This document shows positions 1 to 8,572 of a DNA stretch of 15,154 nucleotides, one piece after another (within the stretch, counting starts at the first letter, position 1; every line of letters starts with the position of its first letter). Both the position numbers and the translations under genes were made by a program. The stretch lies in assembly GCA_044356865.1 (NCBI GenBank), contig JBIKVN010000051.1, positions 1-15,154 on the forward strand. The letters are read 5' to 3'. Source of the stretch: JBEIUL01 sp044356865 (GTDB lineage Bacteria > Planctomycetota > Phycisphaerae > Phycisphaerales > SM1A02). The notes under the pieces are model-generated. The model saw only the letters and a program-made list of their open reading frames with translations. It had not been told where the DNA came from and did not search any database.

Positions 1-1812
1 GGTTCCGGCGAGCGCGTCGCCGAAGCCGACCGAATCCGGATCGAGTCCGCTGACGCGGGCGACCGCCGGCCGGCGGAAGTTCGCGTCAAGCAGCAGCGTG
101 CGTCGATCGCCGGCGGCGAACGCGGCCGCGAGATTGGTCGCCATGGTGGTCGTCCCGGCCTCGGGCAGGCCGCTCGCCACCATGAGGGTGCGATGCCCCC
201 CGTGGAGCATCTGCTTCTGGACATGGGCGGCCATCTGCCGGGCGGTCTCGGCCAGCACGCTCTCCGGCCGGTCGCGGATCACGAACTCGACGTTCTTCAC
301 GCCGGTCGGATCCTCGGTCGCGTCGGGCACGATGCCGAGCAGCCGGGCGGGGATGCCCGCGAGGTCGCTTGTGTACCGGACCCGCTGGTCCATGAACTCC
401 CGCAGGAAGGCGAGACCGGCCACGAGCAGCATGCCCAGCAACCCGCCGAGCGGCAGCATGACCTTCCACTGCGGGAACGACCGCTCGCGCGGCGTCGTCG
501 CCGGCTGGGCGACGCTGACCGCCTTCGCGTCCTCGCGGATCTTGAGCGAGTTGAGGTCGTTGATGAGGTCCAGCAGGCGGGAGCGCTGCTCCTGCAGCCG
601 CGCCCGCTGGTCTTTCAGCTGTTCCAGCTGGCTCATGTTCGCCGCGAAGTCGCGCAGGCGAAGCTCCTGCTTGTTGTAGTCCTCGGTGAAACGGGTCTGG
701 AGCTGGGCGAGACTCTCGACTTGATCCGAGTAGGATTTGAAGTCGGCGGTCAGGTTCCGCTCGATGATCTCCTTGAGCAACGCCCTCCGTTCGCTCTCCG
801 CCGCCGCAAACTGCTTCAACGCATCACGGTAGGCCGGGTGGTTCTCGCCGAACTTGTTCTTGACCACCTCGGCGTTCATGCTCAGCTGCCGCAGGTCGCC
901 GTTGACCCGCATGACGACCGGGTCATCTTCGGCCGTCCGCACGTCCTCGGAGGTCGGCTCGAGCTTGCCCTCGAGCTTGTCCTCGGTCACCGACTTGCGG
1001 CTCTGCATCATCGAGAGCTGTCCCTTGGCCTCGTTGAGGCGACGCCCGGTGTCCTCGAGCGCGAGGTAGGCGTCGTTCGCCATCTCGTTGAGGCTGGTGA
1101 TGTTCCGGTCCTTGATGAACTGGCCGATCTCGTTCGCGAGCGAGGTGAGCTGGTTGTCGGTGTTCTGCTTCTGCTCGTTGTAGACCGAGAGGTTCTGGGC
1201 GAAACGGGCGTCATCCTGGGCCCGCCGGACTTCGAGGTAGGCCCGCGAGATGCCGTTCAGCACCACCGGCACGTCGCTGGCGACGTGCGACGACCAGCCG
1301 AGCGTGAAGTACTGGGTGCGGCGACGGTGGCCGGCCCGCAGGTCCTTCTCGAGCTCGTCCACGGCCTCGTCGACCAGGAATCGCCCGTTCTCGTCGCGCA
1401 GCCACCGGGATCGGCTCCACTCGGTCTCCTCGATGTCCCGGCTCTGCATCGCCTTCTGCAGGACGTTGCGGCTCGTGATGCGGCCCGCCTCGGTCTGGCC
1501 GATCCGCTCGACCGCCTCCTCGGAACGCGTGTCTTGGCTCACGACTTCCCGGGCGTCGGCGAGGCCGGGCCGCAGCTCGAACACCACCTGGCCGGAGTAC
1601 AGCGGGTAGAGGAACGAAAAGGCCACGGTGAGGACCGCGCCCGTCACGAGGCCGAGCCCTGCCCCGAACGCCAGCTTCCATTGGTTCTGCCGGAGGACGC
1701 GGATCGGGTCGATGCGGGCCGCCACCGATCCGCCGCCACCCGAGGCGGGGCGCGGGCGAGCGGCGGTCGGACGATCGGGCGTGACGGGAGGCCGGGAAGC
1801 GTTGGTGGTCAT
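1..1812 (-). CDS. Wzc/GumC-type polysaccharide chain-length protein with BY-kinase-like domain (3' end outside window)
   Basis: Translated leftward from ATG 1812, this gives 604 residues still open at the window edge. A Pro/Ala/Gly-rich cytoplasmic tail (1-35) leads to a first membrane segment (about 45-70). A long periplasmic part follows, with heptad-like charged stretches at about 200-430 that look like coiled coil. A second membrane segment (about 449-471) precedes a cytoplasmic nucleotide-binding region. This is the Wzz-GNVR-ATPase layout of Wzc/GumC proteins, inner-membrane partners of Wza-type exporters that control polysaccharide polymerisation and export. Walker A' is clear (LLLDANFRRP, 573-582). 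The P-loop is degenerate: residues 548-556 read GLPEAGTTT, so the usual lysine is a threonine. The start is supported by GAGG eight bases upstream. It lies 55 bases after the TPR gene, last in the visible operon. The C-terminal tyrosine cluster, if any, is not visible, so kinase activity is undecided. Confidence 0.88.
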   Translation of the reverse strand, partial: MTTNASRPPVTPDRPTAARPRPASGGGGSVAARIDPIRVLRQNQWKLAFGAGLGLVTGAVLTVAFSFLYPLYSGQVVFELRPGLADAREVVSQDTRSEEAVERIGQTEAGRITSRNVLQKAMQSRDIEETEWSRSRWLRDENGRFLVDEAVDELEKDLRAGHRRRTQYFTLGWSSHVASDVPVVLNGISRAYLEVRRAQDDARFAQNLSVYNEQKQNTDNQLTSLANEIGQFIKDRNITSLNEMANDAYLALEDTGRRLNEAKGQLSMMQSRKSVTEDKLEGKLEPTSEDVRTAEDDPVVMRVNGDLRQLSMNAEVVKNKFGENHPAYRDALKQFAAAESERRALLKEIIERNLTADFKSYSDQVESLAQLQTRFTEDYNKQELRLRDFAANMSQLEQLKDQRARLQEQRSRLLDLINDLNSLKIREDAKAVSVAQPATTPRERSFPQWKVMLPLGGLLGMLLVAGLAFLREFMDQRVRYTSDLAGIPARLLGIVPDATEDPTGVKNVEFVIRDRPESVLAETARQMAAHVQKQMLHGGHRTLMVASGLPEAGTTTMATNLAAAFAAGDRRTLLLDANFRRPAVARVSGLDPDSVGFGDALAGT

Positions 1813-1867
1813 GGTCTGTCCCTCGCTCCGCACTTCGGACCGGGTGCGGGCGTCCGGGGAATATCGG

Positions 1868-4800
1868 TCAATTCAGCTCGGCCATGAGCGCATTGATCTT
1901 GGCTTGCAACGAGGAGATGGGACGGAGTTCCAGCGCCGTCCGCAGGTAGTTCTTCGCCTCATCCTTGCGCCCCTGGCGCTGCAAGACTTGCGCGAGGTGG
2001 TAGTTCGCCGAGGCCGTCGGGCGGAACTTGAGGGAACGGAGCAGCGCCTCGAGCGCGCTCTTGTCGTCGCCGGTTCGGTAGAGCAGCGATCCGAGGGTGT
2101 CGTAGTAGTCGGCGACGGTCGGAGCGAGCCGCACGGCACGCACCGCGTAACCCACCCCCCGCTTCGGGTCGTTGCCGCACTCGCCGCAGAGGAATGCCAG
2201 GTTGTTCAGGATCGACGGATCGGTCGGGTCTTTCTCGACGGCCTTCTCGAAACTGGCCAGCGCCGCGGGGCAATCGTTCCCGAGGTACTGGGCGCTCCCG
2301 CGCCCGTTGAGCACGGCCGCGCTGAGGATCGGGTCCTTCCCGTCATCGACCGCCACCGCGTTGCCGAACGCCTCGATGGCCTCGCGGTACCCGGACTCGC
2401 CGCGGGAGAGGTAGTGGTCGCCGATCCAGCGCCAATCCCGCGCCAGCAGCGTGCCCGAGCGGAAGCCGGACACCAACGATTGCAGTTCCGAGGTCCGGTC
2501 GGGCGGATAGAGGATGAAGAGCGCCCGGTAGACGTTGTCAAGATCACCGCCGTTCCCCTCCTCGGCGGAGCGGGTCGCCCGCAGGAAGCCCTCGCGGATC
2601 GACTCGACGCCGCGCCGCGGGTCGTCGGTCTTCATCAGGCAGACGCCGAGGCAGGTCTGGAGGAACGGCGAGATCCGAACCTCGTCGCTGCGATCCCGGA
2701 GGATCGTGATGAGGCCGTTCCAGTTCGGCTGGTCGATCCGCATCTGCATCTCGATCGCCCGCGAGAGGATCGAGGTGTCGGGACTGAGCCGGTCCGCCTC
2801 GACGAGAGCCGTCACCGCCGCCTCGGGCCGGCCCCGCAGGAGCTCGACGTCGGCGAGGGCGATCCGCCAGTCGGAGGAGGTCGGGAACAGCCGGATGGCC
2901 TCGTTCACCACCTCCGCCGCCTGGGAGGGATTGCCCATGCCCATGAGGGTGCGAAGCTGCTTCTGCCGCGAGGGGAAGTGGCTGGGTACGGCCTTGACGA
3001 AGCGATCCAGTTCGGCGAGCGCACCGGGAATGTCGCCGCGGCCGGCGAGCGTCTCGAAGCGGCTGTCGGCCGCGGGCCAGTAATCACCGCGGGTCGCGAC
3101 CGCCTGGTCGGCCGAGGCGAGAGCCTTGTCGAGATTCTCCTCGCCGCCGCCGGCCAGGAACCGCTTCCGGTAGACGTTCGCTTGCTGGGTCAGCACGACA
3201 TGCTTCGCCGAGAGCGGAACCGTCGCGATGATGCCGTCCAGTGCGGTGTTGGCCTTCGCATATGCCTGCTCGGCCTCGGGATTCCGGCCCGACTCGAGCA
3301 GGACGTCGCCCTCGGACTCGTCGAGATTCGCCTCGAGCATCGCGACGACGGTATCCCGCCCGCCCTCCATCGCGGCGGCCGCCGTCACCAGGGCCCGGGC
3401 GCGGTCGAAGCGCCGGCACTTGATGTTGGCCTCGGCCGCCCGCAGGGTCAACGGCCGGCTCGGTTGACGCTCGAGCGCCCGGTCGTAGCGATCGGCGGCC
3501 AGCGGCCATGCACTTCGCTGGAAGTGGTACTCGCCGATCGCGATGTCCGCCTCGCGCTTGGTGTCGTCCTGCAGGCGGACCGCCTCGGCAAAGGCCTGCT
3601 CGGACCCGTCGACATCGTCCGACTCGCGACGGTTGACTCCCACCGCCACCCACATGGAAGGAGTGACCCGGTCGCCGGCCGCGGCGATGACGTCGCTGAC
3701 CACCTTCTCGGCCTCGCGGTCGCGGCCCTGCTGCCGCAGGATGCCGGCGAAGGCCAGCGAATACTCGAGACTGGTCGGATCCGACTTCAGCGCATCGCGA
3801 TAGATCCGGTCGGCACGGTCGAACCACTCCTTCTGCACGCGGACCAGCTCACGATTGCGGACTTCGTCACCGACCGCCCGCCACTCCGCCTCGGTGAACT
3901 TGGGCTTCTCGTCGAGAAGGACGTCGAGCCGGTCAGGAGCGGTCCGGGCGTAGACCTGGGCGAGTGCCAGCGCGTTCCGGCGGTCATCCGGGAGGATGCG
4001 CAACCGGGCCTCGCGAACGGTGCGGGCGAGGCGACGGTCGCCGATCTCCGACTCGAGACCCAGCCAGAGATCGTTGATGTCCTCGTCGTTCGGCGCGATG
4101 CGACGGGCCTCCCGCAGCAGCTCGAGCGCCCGTCCCCGATCGCCGGCCTTCGCGAGCGTCGGGACGTACAGGCGGATCGTCGCGATGTCGGTCGGGCGAC
4201 GCTCGTAGGCGGCCTGGAACGACCGGATGGCCTCGGCGAGCTCCCCGAGCTGTTCGTGGGCGAAACCGAGCAGGCGCCAGACCTCGGCGGAGTCGACGTT
4301 GCCGTCGATCGCGCGGCGAAGCGTGACGATGGCCGCCCGGGGATCGCCGGCGTCGAGCTGCAGCCGCGCCCGCAGCGAGGGCGGCAACGAGGGCTCACGG
4401 CTCGAACGCTCGGCCTCGGCGACGATGGCCTCGGCCGCGGCGCGATCCTTGGCCGCCAGGGCCTCGGCGAACCGGAACTCGATGACCGCCGGATGGTTGG
4501 GCGAGGCCTGCAGCGCCTTGGCCCGCCACTCGCCCGCCGCGGCATCGAGGATCTCGGAAGCCGCCCGCAATCGCTTGGCCTCTTCGCTTGCCGGATCGCG
4601 ATTCTCGGCCTCCTGCGTCGTCGCGCGGGCCGCCTCGGAGAGGCGGATGAACGAGTAGATGGTGGCTTCCGGCTCGGCGCGGTGCACCTCCTGCACCATG
4701 GCCAGGACCCGCGCCGCCGGATCGTCGGAACCGGCAAACGCCTTGAGACGGATCAGGAACGGGTCGTTCGGCACCAGCTTCAGGCCGGCATCGGCGTACT

Positions 4801-6592
4801 CGATGACCTTGGGCGCGTTCTCCGCGGCGGCTTCGAGCTGGGCCAGCGTGCGAAAGACGCGAACGTCGTTGGGATGCTTCTCGAGCAGCGGCACCAGCTG
4901 GGCCCGGGCCCCGGCCACGTCCTTCCGCTGGAACCGCTCCTCGGCGGCCTTCATCGCGACGATCACGGGATCCTTGTCGTCGAGGGCGACCGCTCCGCGC
5001 ATGCCGGCCTGGGCCACCTCGACCATCTGCTTGGCGGTGGCGTTGTCCGGATCGCGCAACAGGATCGTCTGGGCGGTCGCGAGGGCCTGCGGGAAGCGGC
5101 CGATCTCGAGCTCGATGCGTGCTCGCATCTCGAAGAGGGCGGAGTTGCCGCCCGAAAGCTCGAGGCCTCGCTCGACGTACTGGAGGGCCAGCCCGAGCTG
5201 CCGCGTCTCGATCGCCGCGACGGTGGCCGAGATGTACAGGTCGAGGTCCTGGAGGGTCGCCCGCTTGATCACCTCGTTGAACTTCACGAGGGCCTGCCCG
5301 GCGTCCTTGCGGGCGAGGTGCAGCTTGCCCTCCGCCTTCACGAGCGACGAGTCGTCGGTGGCGCCGCGGATCTCCTCGGCGATCCGGTCACGGGCCTTCT
5401 CGAGTCGGCTGATCCCTTCCTGGATCTCGGCCGGGTCGCTCAGGCGGCTGATGCGGGTGAATTCGGCGTCGAAAAGCTGCTGCGAAGCGAGCACGCGGAT
5501 GTCCTGCTGGGCCGCACTCTCGAGGGCGACGCCCATCCGCGGGGCATCGAGCACCTTCCGGGCCTCCGCCTCGCTGCTGGCCGGATCGAGCGACTGCAGG
5601 CAGAACGCGTACGCCCGTCGATGGATGATGGCGTCAGGATGCCCATCGAGGTAGGTCTCGAGCATGTCCGCCGCCATGCGGGGCCCGTCGGCCGTACCCG
5701 ACCCGCCGATGGCCTTGACCGCATCCAGCACGGTGCGCCGGTCGTCCGACTCGAGCACCAGGCGACGGAGCTGGCCGATGCCCTCCTCGATCGCGGCCGC
5801 GTTGGCGACCGGATCGTTCGAAAGCCGGGTGAGCTCGACCGACAGCACGTCCGGGCCGAAGTCGCCGGACTTCGCCTCGGCCAGCGTGCGATCGAAGTCG
5901 GTCAGCGCCTGCTGCGAGAGGTTCGACTGGCCCGATCCGTCCAGCCGACGCCCGCGATCCAGCTGCAGGCGAAGCAGCGCCGCGAAGGCCAGGTCGCGGA
6001 ACTCGCCGCGCACCGCTCCCTTGATGGAAGCGAGGTTCTCCTCGGACTTCCGCACTTCCTCCGGAGCGAGCCCGCGGACCCGACGGGCGTTGGCATACTC
6101 GCGCACCGCGACCAGGTCGGTCACCAGCGGATCGTCGGTCGGCAGGACCGCGATCGCGTCGTCGCAGATGGACGCCAGCTGCTGCCAGTTCGCCGGGGCG
6201 TCGGTCACCGCGGCCTGGTAGCGGAACTCGTCGAACACGGGCTTCCAGTACTCGGCCACGTCGCGGCCGGCCTGGGCCCGCTTGACCATCGAGGACACGT
6301 ACTGCTGGTAACGCTCGCGGGCTTCCTCGGCGGTGGCGGGAACGATCGTCCGCACCGCCTCCAGGAACTTCGTGTAGTACTCGGTGTTGTTGGGCTTCTT
6401 GCCGATGGCGCGGCCGTAGTACGACACCGCGGCCTTGGCGTCGCCCTCGGCGAGCGCGGCATCGCCGCGACGGATGTGGCGGGTGGCATCGGCCCGGTAC
6501 TGCAGCACGAGCACGCCGCCGACCACGCCGACCGCGACGGTCACGCCCGCGACGACGACAAAGAGAAGCTTCCGGTTGACTTGGGTCGCCAT
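1868..6592 (-). CDS. Giant membrane-anchored TPR-repeat protein of the exosortase/polysaccharide locus
   Basis: The product has 1574 residues. A short basic N-terminus (MATQVNRK) is followed by one membrane segment at about 9-30. No lipobox Cys follows, so it is probably an inner-membrane anchor with a periplasmic body. The rest is almost entirely helical-pair repeats. Convincing TPR units lie at about 35-70 (GDAALAEGDAKAAVSYYGRA), 750-840, 895-975 and in the last ~140 residues, with the A-x-x-x-F/Y and A-x-x-x-P-D/N signatures. Large TPR proteins are a known companion of exosortase and EPS loci (the PEP-CTERM TPR/PrsT group), where they are thought to act as scaffolds; that role here is inference. 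The open frame continues upstream inside epsI, but ATG 6592 has GGAG about 8 bases before it and gives the sensible N-terminus. It starts 23 bases after the epsI stop, consistent with cotranscription. Confidence 0.9.
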   Translation of the reverse strand: MATQVNRKLLFVVVAGVTVAVGVVGGVLVLQYRADATRHIRRGDAALAEGDAKAAVSYYGRAIGKKPNNTEYYTKFLEAVRTIVPATAEEARERYQQYVSSMVKRAQAGRDVAEYWKPVFDEFRYQAAVTDAPANWQQLASICDDAIAVLPTDDPLVTDLVAVREYANARRVRGLAPEEVRKSEENLASIKGAVRGEFRDLAFAALLRLQLDRGRRLDGSGQSNLSQQALTDFDRTLAEAKSGDFGPDVLSVELTRLSNDPVANAAAIEEGIGQLRRLVLESDDRRTVLDAVKAIGGSGTADGPRMAADMLETYLDGHPDAIIHRRAYAFCLQSLDPASSEAEARKVLDAPRMGVALESAAQQDIRVLASQQLFDAEFTRISRLSDPAEIQEGISRLEKARDRIAEEIRGATDDSSLVKAEGKLHLARKDAGQALVKFNEVIKRATLQDLDLYISATVAAIETRQLGLALQYVERGLELSGGNSALFEMRARIELEIGRFPQALATAQTILLRDPDNATAKQMVEVAQAGMRGAVALDDKDPVIVAMKAAEERFQRKDVAGARAQLVPLLEKHPNDVRVFRTLAQLEAAAENAPKVIEYADAGLKLVPNDPFLIRLKAFAGSDDPAARVLAMVQEVHRAEPEATIYSFIRLSEAARATTQEAENRDPASEEAKRLRAASEILDAAAGEWRAKALQASPNHPAVIEFRFAEALAAKDRAAAEAIVAEAERSSREPSLPPSLRARLQLDAGDPRAAIVTLRRAIDGNVDSAEVWRLLGFAHEQLGELAEAIRSFQAAYERRPTDIATIRLYVPTLAKAGDRGRALELLREARRIAPNDEDINDLWLGLESEIGDRRLARTVREARLRILPDDRRNALALAQVYARTAPDRLDVLLDEKPKFTEAEWRAVGDEVRNRELVRVQKEWFDRADRIYRDALKSDPTSLEYSLAFAGILRQQGRDREAEKVVSDVIAAAGDRVTPSMWVAVGVNRRESDDVDGSEQAFAEAVRLQDDTKREADIAIGEYHFQRSAWPLAADRYDRALERQPSRPLTLRAAEANIKCRRFDRARALVTAAAAMEGGRDTVVAMLEANLDESEGDVLLESGRNPEAEQAYAKANTALDGIIATVPLSAKHVVLTQQANVYRKRFLAGGGEENLDKALASADQAVATRGDYWPAADSRFETLAGRGDIPGALAELDRFVKAVPSHFPSRQKQLRTLMGMGNPSQAAEVVNEAIRLFPTSSDWRIALADVELLRGRPEAAVTALVEADRLSPDTSILSRAIEMQMRIDQPNWNGLITILRDRSDEVRISPFLQTCLGVCLMKTDDPRRGVESIREGFLRATRSAEEGNGGDLDNVYRALFILYPPDRTSELQSLVSGFRSGTLLARDWRWIGDHYLSRGESGYREAIEAFGNAVAVDDGKDPILSAAVLNGRGSAQYLGNDCPAALASFEKAVEKDPTDPSILNNLAFLCGECGNDPKRGVGYAVRAVRLAPTVADYYDTLGSLLYRTGDDKSALEALLRSLKFRPTASANYHLAQVLQRQGRKDEAKNYLRTALELRPISSLQAKINALMAELN

Positions 6593-6615
6593 GGTGTTCG
6601 CTCCAGACACGCCCT

Positions 6616-7464
6616 TCAGGCCGGGCCGGCCGATTCCGCCTCGACCGACGGCCAGTCGGGCAGGCATTGCATGAGATGGGGAAGGAGCTCGGACATGAGC
6701 TCGGAGACGTCCTTCCGGTACTGCGGAAGGATGCTCTCCTCGTCCGAGGAGACCAAGCCTGAAAGGTTGAACTGCACCTTGCAGTAGAACGCCTTCCGCT
6801 CGGTCCGCTCGTAGGCGAGAGCCCGCACGCCGTAGGCCGAGCGGGTCAGCCGGCCGTTCGCGACGAAGAGATAGCCGCCGACCGTCCGCTGCCGCGGCAA
6901 CTTCGGGTTCTGGAACTCGGTCACCGTGAGCTCGAGCTCGCCCACGGGAAGCGAGACGTCCGACACCCGTCCGGTGATGGGGTCGGAAACCGTGGCCCGC
7001 CGGTACGCGTCGCCGGTGGCGCGATTCCGCACCTCGGTCTCCGGCCACTCCCCGAGCCCGACCTCGAGCGGCATCGCCGCGGGCGCGAACGTCATGAGGT
7101 TGCCCGCGACCGCCCAGCACCGCTCGGGAATGTGCGGCACGTCGTCGATGGTGCCGGTGTAGTAGGCCAGATGCACGCCGATCGCACCCTTGCGGGGATC
7201 GCCGTCGATCGCGTAGGTGCGGTCGAGATAGTTGCGGGTGCCGAGTTCCTCGATCACCGCGTCCGTGAACAGGCGGTCCTCGCCCACCCGACGCCAGCGA
7301 CCGAGCGTGGTGGGGATCGAGTCGAGGGGTTCCCGCAGTTCGACCGGATCCTTCACGAGGTAGTAATCGAGCTGCTGCACGGCTGCGCGGAAACCGAGCG
7401 CCCCGAGCAGCATCGCGGCCAACACCACGACGTACGTGACCAGGACGCCCCGCTCAAACCGCAC
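6616..7464 (-). CDS. epsI: Exosortase-associated EpsI-family protein (DUF3485)
   Basis: The product has 282 residues: one N-terminal membrane segment (about 7-26) followed by a soluble, presumably periplasmic domain. The diagnostic element is HIPERCWAVAGN at 111-122, matching the conserved H-x-P-E-x-C motif of EpsI proteins, which are encoded beside or fused to exosortases. The preceding HLAYYTG and the later basic and aromatic stretch also fit the family. The biochemical role of EpsI is not established; the conserved His and Cys suggest a thiol or metal function, which is inference. The start is GTG 7464, chosen because GGGAGG lies five bases upstream and the next Met (residue 18) would cut the membrane segment. 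The gene overlaps the exosortase 3' end by 11 bases in another frame, a sign of translational coupling. Here EpsI is a separate polypeptide rather than a C-terminal fusion. Confidence 0.88.
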   Translation of the reverse strand: MRFERGVLVTYVVVLAAMLLGALGFRAAVQQLDYYLVKDPVELREPLDSIPTTLGRWRRVGEDRLFTDAVIEELGTRNYLDRTYAIDGDPRKGAIGVHLAYYTGTIDDVPHIPERCWAVAGNLMTFAPAAMPLEVGLGEWPETEVRNRATGDAYRRATVSDPITGRVSDVSLPVGELELTVTEFQNPKLPRQRTVGGYLFVANGRLTRSAYGVRALAYERTERKAFYCKVQFNLSGLVSSDEESILPQYRKDVSELMSELLPHLMQCLPDWPSVEAESAGPA

Positions 7465-8407
7465 GGGAACCTCCCGGCGCTGCGGTGGGCACCTCGACCA
7501 CGAGGTTCCGCAGGATCCACAGGATCCCGAGGTAGACGAAGAGGGCGGGCACGAGCCACACCAGCCCGACGAAGTTGTGGAACTCGCCGGCCGCGAAGTT
7601 CATGTCGAAGGTGGCGAGGATGCCGAGCGTGGCGATGCGCAGCACGTTCACGCCCACGCCCACCGGAAGGCTCATGGCGACCAGGATCGTGCGTTGCCAA
7701 AGCCTGGGCAGGCCCTCGTAGGCGATCAGCACGCCGAGGGCCACGAACGCGAACAGCATCCGCATGCCCGAGCACGCTTCCGCCACGTTCAGCGGATGGG
7801 CCACGCCGTCCTTCCAGACCGTCAGCACGTTGCCGTCGCGGTCGGTGTCGATCGCGATCAGGTTCAGCAGCCCCCACGCACAGATCGCCGAGAGGTCCTG
7901 CAGGCGTTCGGTGATCGGCTTGATGATGCCGTCGCTGACGTACTGGCCGAAGATGCACAGGTACGCGAGGGGAAACCAGAGGTACCGCATCGCCCGCCAC
8001 CCGAACAGCAGGAGGGCGATGCCGAACACCGACATCGCGACCCCGATGCCGCGGGCGTTGTGGTGGATGATCAGCGACTTCGGCCCGAGGTAGGCGACGA
8101 AGTACAGGGCCAGGCCAGCGACCAGCAGCGGCAGTCCGGTCCACGCCGGCCGGAATGGCTGGCACTTCAGGAGATCGGCCCGCCGCTGCCAGATCAGGAA
8201 GCCCACGATGAAAGGGACCAGGAGGGTGTGCCCCCAGTCGGCGGGAAGCCGGATCGCGGCGCGGAACTGCGCGGAGAGGAAGAACCAGAAGACCGCCCCG
8301 AAGGTCAGCAGCAGCAGTGACCCGAGCGCGATCGCCACCCGAGTCGGCACGGACATCGTGCCGCCGGTCCGGGCGCCGGGTGGGGTCTGGTCGATGGCGT
8401 TCGCCAT
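7454..8407 (-). CDS. xrt: Exosortase (Xrt family transpeptidase-like membrane protein)
   Basis: This is a polytopic membrane protein of 317 residues from ATG 8407. The exosortase catalytic triad is visible in order: Cys212 in EACSGMR, Arg257 in NVLRI and His277 in GEFHNFVG. The N-terminal half contains WGHTLLVPFIVGFLI (58-72), the usual family block. Exosortases recognise C-terminal PEP-CTERM-like tags (short motif, membrane helix, basic tail) and are thought to cleave and transfer the protein to the cell surface. They commonly sit in polysaccharide loci, as here. Two starts compete: GTG 8413 and ATG 8407, both served by an AAGG at about 8414-8417; ATG gives better spacing. The 3' end overlaps epsI by 11 bases. 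Which exosortase subfamily it belongs to cannot be told by eye. No tagged substrate is encoded in this window. Confidence 0.92.
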   Translation of the reverse strand: MANAIDQTPPGARTGGTMSVPTRVAIALGSLLLLTFGAVFWFFLSAQFRAAIRLPADWGHTLLVPFIVGFLIWQRRADLLKCQPFRPAWTGLPLLVAGLALYFVAYLGPKSLIIHHNARGIGVAMSVFGIALLLFGWRAMRYLWFPLAYLCIFGQYVSDGIIKPITERLQDLSAICAWGLLNLIAIDTDRDGNVLTVWKDGVAHPLNVAEACSGMRMLFAFVALGVLIAYEGLPRLWQRTILVAMSLPVGVGVNVLRIATLGILATFDMNFAAGEFHNFVGLVWLVPALFVYLGILWILRNLVVEVPTAAPGGSRAV

Positions 8408-8415
8408 GGGCACCC

Positions 8416-8454
8416 TTATCGTCCAGCGATGGGTGGCGGGTGAGCGGCGTCCAT
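8416..8454 (-). CDS. Possible 12-codon leader ORF before the exosortase gene
   Basis: ATG 8454 begins MDAAHPPPIAGR and stops at TAA 8418-8416. It has a good ribosome site (GAGGA, with GAGG five bases upstream) that is at least as strong as the exosortase's own. The stop overlaps the AAGG that would serve the exosortase start, and only 2 bases separate it from GTG 8413 and 8 from ATG 8407. The peptide carries Pro-Pro-Pro, a sequence type known to slow ribosomes when EF-P is limiting. A leader peptide or coupling ORF is therefore possible. So short an ORF can arise by chance and no conservation can be seen here. Confidence 0.25.
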   Translation of the reverse strand: MDAAHPPPIAGR

Positions 8455-8488
8455 GTCTTCCTCGTCCGGCGTCAGCTTCGGCGAAAAC

Positions 8489-8510
8489 CGCGCGACACCA
8501 CCATCGCGCG
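8489..8510 (-). terminator. GC hairpin followed by TTTT between Wza-like and exosortase genes
   Basis: Perfect 7-bp arms (CGCGCGA / TCGCGCG) enclose an 8-base loop. Read on the minus strand, the 3' arm is followed almost at once by GTTTTC. This is terminator-like, with a short T run, and lies 63 bases past the stop of the Wza-like gene and upstream of the exosortase. It could end or attenuate the Wza transcript so that the downstream genes are expressed at a different level. The rest of the 8408-8572 gap holds the possible leader ORF; I see no convincing promoter in it. Confidence 0.4.
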
Positions 8511-8572
8511 CGAAGCGGCGGCTACGGTTCCGCCGAGATCCGGTTCGCCGACGAGCGGAAGACTCGCGAAAT

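Noticed and set aside
1862..1870. A 9-base match, TATCGGTCA, shared with 12168-12176 and close to the CTATCGG repeats upstream of the Wza-like gene
   Set aside because: The second copy is inside holA codons and the first overlaps the TPR stop. With no spacing pattern it is most likely chance.
193..1887. A 564-codon plus-strand open frame opposite the Wzc-like gene
   Set aside because: Same reason: the minus strand encodes the recognisable Wzz/ATPase protein, and the plus-strand translation has no coherent features.
1628..6787. A 1719-codon open frame on the plus strand opposite the TPR gene
   Set aside because: It is antisense to a gene with clear repeats, a ribosome site and a membrane anchor. 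Its translation is rich in Arg, Gly, Leu and Val without domains, as expected for a GC-rich shadow frame.
6593..7120. Upstream in-frame extension of the TPR protein into epsI
   Set aside because: The extension is an out-of-frame reading of epsI with low-complexity Arg/Gly content. ATG 6592 has a ribosome site and a membrane anchor directly after it.
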